From positions 1-5,821 of the forward strand of contig CALAVA010000158.1 of assembly GCA_937892025.1 (NCBI GenBank): a stretch of 5,821 bases of DNA, written 5' to 3'. Below are positions 5,065 through 5,821 of the stretch, piece after piece. This DNA is from an uncultured Bacteroidales bacterium (GTDB lineage Bacteria > Bacteroidota > Bacteroidia > Bacteroidales > WCHB1-69). The notes under the pieces are model-generated. The model did not search any database, had not been told where the DNA came from, and was given only the letters and a program-made list of their open reading frames with translations. Positions within the stretch are counted from its first letter, which is position 1; each line of letters opens with the position of its first letter. A program made the position numbers and the translations under genes.

Positions 5065-5821
5065 TTACCTTAACACCATTACATGTCCGACAAATTTATA
5101 CTCGTATCCGTAACTATCTTTTACAAGGACACTATATGAGAAGATAGTATTTGGAGCGACTACATCACCATTGACTGTTCCGTCCCATTGTTCATTGGGG
5201 TCTTCAGTATAGAAGACTCGCCTGCCCCAACGGTCATAGATAACAATCTTAGCCACTGTATAACCTGTAACATCGTCATATTTCAATATAGGACCCCATG
5301 TATCATTTAAGCCATCGCCATTAGGTGTAAAAGTATTAGGAATAAATACATTTAAATCATCAAAATAAGCGTGTATTATTTTAGAAATAGTATCCGTACA
5401 GCCATTTCTATCCGTTACTTTTAGCAATACTTTATAATATCCCTCATCAAAGAAAGTATGATTGACAAAAGCACCATTTGCCGTAGTACTATCTCCAAAA
5501 TTCCAAAGCCAAGATTGTATGTTTCCTAAACTTTCATCTGATAATGTTATTTCCGAAGAGGCAACTATACGATAGGCACTTGCTTCAAAATTTGCAGTAG
5601 GACCATCCATGTGTTGTACTTCAAAAATTGTGTCTATTCGACAAAAAGTATCTGTTACCGTTAAACGATATTGACCGACTGTCAAAGAAGTTAAATTAGA
5701 AGTTGTATCAGATAGTGGCACTCCACTATATGATGTCCAACGATAAGAAAGTGTACTTGGGTAGTCATTCTTTACCGTTACTGTTATAGTACCATCTTTT
5801 CTATGACAAGTTTCTGGAGTT
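5065..5821 (-). CDS. Secreted or surface protein with SprB-like repeat, PKD and CHU_C domains; N-terminal part off the window
   Basis: The C-terminal 251 residues of a probable type IX secretion substrate. The frame is open to the window edge; a GTG at 5719-5721 could be read as a start but lies inside a domain, so the gene is truncated by the window and likely much longer. Counted from the first visible residue, an SprB-like repeat spans about 5-62 (start CHRKDGTITV, end GQYRLTVTDTFC). A PKD domain spans about 76-148, with WNFGD (106-110), NHTF (120-123), GYYKVLLKVTD (127-137) and NGCTD (139-143). A CHU_C domain spans 160-251, with IPNTFTPNGDGLND (160-173), YDRWG (195-199), WDG (212-214) and the closing GHVMVLR. 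Proteins ending this way are exported by the type IX system and held at or released from the surface, often as adhesins or gliding factors. The ligand is unknown. No clear terminator follows the stop. Confidence 0.93.
   Translation of the reverse strand, partial: TPETCHRKDGTITVTVKNDYPSTLSYRWTSYSGVPLSDTTSNLTSLTVGQYRLTVTDTFCRIDTIFEVQHMDGPTANFEASAYRIVASSEITLSDESLGNIQSWLWNFGDSTTANGAFVNHTFFDEGYYKVLLKVTDRNGCTDTISKIIHAYFDDLNVFIPNTFTPNGDGLNDTWGPILKYDDVTGYTVAKIVIYDRWGRRVFYTEDPNEQWDGTVNGDVVAPNTIFSYSVLVKDSYGYEYKFVGHVMVLR

Noticed and set aside
5085..5141. 18-codon + strand open frame downstream of the rightward promoter match
   Set aside because: It has no leader features and is antisense to the conserved CHU_C coding region; it looks like a chance frame.
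5719..5721. GTG as the start codon of the CHU_C protein
   Set aside because: The same frame continues upstream to the window edge with SprB-like repeat sequence, so this codon is an internal valine.

Overview
This AT-rich window looks like chromosomal DNA from a member of the Bacteroidota. Three things point there. A partial gene at the right edge ends in a CHU_C / gliding-motility-associated C-terminal domain, the type B sorting signal of the type IX secretion system. The promoter-like sites fit the Bacteroidota pattern (TTG or TTTG, then TAnnTTTG). The start codons follow A-rich leaders and lack Shine-Dalgarno sequences. I cannot name the genus.

Left part, + strand (1-1515). The window opens inside a metallophosphoesterase of the LpxH (UDP-2,3-diacylglucosamine diphosphatase) type. 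Eleven bases after its stop comes a 224-residue conserved-looking protein that I do not recognise. A tRNA-Glu (anticodon TTC, CCA encoded) follows, with its own promoter and a clean intrinsic terminator.

Middle, + strand (1516-2865). This is a 449-residue LPLAT-type acyltransferase: an N-terminal catalytic half with an NHxxxxxD motif, and a C-terminal membrane region. It probably acts in phospholipid synthesis. Its stop codon directly abuts, with no spacer, the stop codon of a convergent operon.

Middle to right, - strand (4870 down to 2866). This is a tight three-gene operon in the order mlaE-type permease, mlaF-type ATPase, CvpA-family membrane protein. The first junction has a 2-base gap and the second a 4-base ATGA overlap. 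A Bacteroidota-type promoter lies about 75-110 bases upstream of mlaE. The same patch carries a good match to a second promoter pointing the opposite way; together they form an imperfect inverted repeat.

Right edge, - strand (5821 down to 5065). This is the C-terminal part of a secreted or surface protein with an SprB-like repeat, a PKD domain and a CHU_C domain. The reading frame is open to the window edge.

The recognisable genes share an envelope-lipid theme: lipid A synthesis, phospholipid acylation and Mla-type lipid transport. They mostly look like core genes. I see no mobile element, CRISPR array or defence system, and nothing that clearly qualifies as an undescribed system. The leads most worth following are the CvpA-Mla coupling, the unnamed protein next to lpxH, and the paired promoters at 4942-4979.
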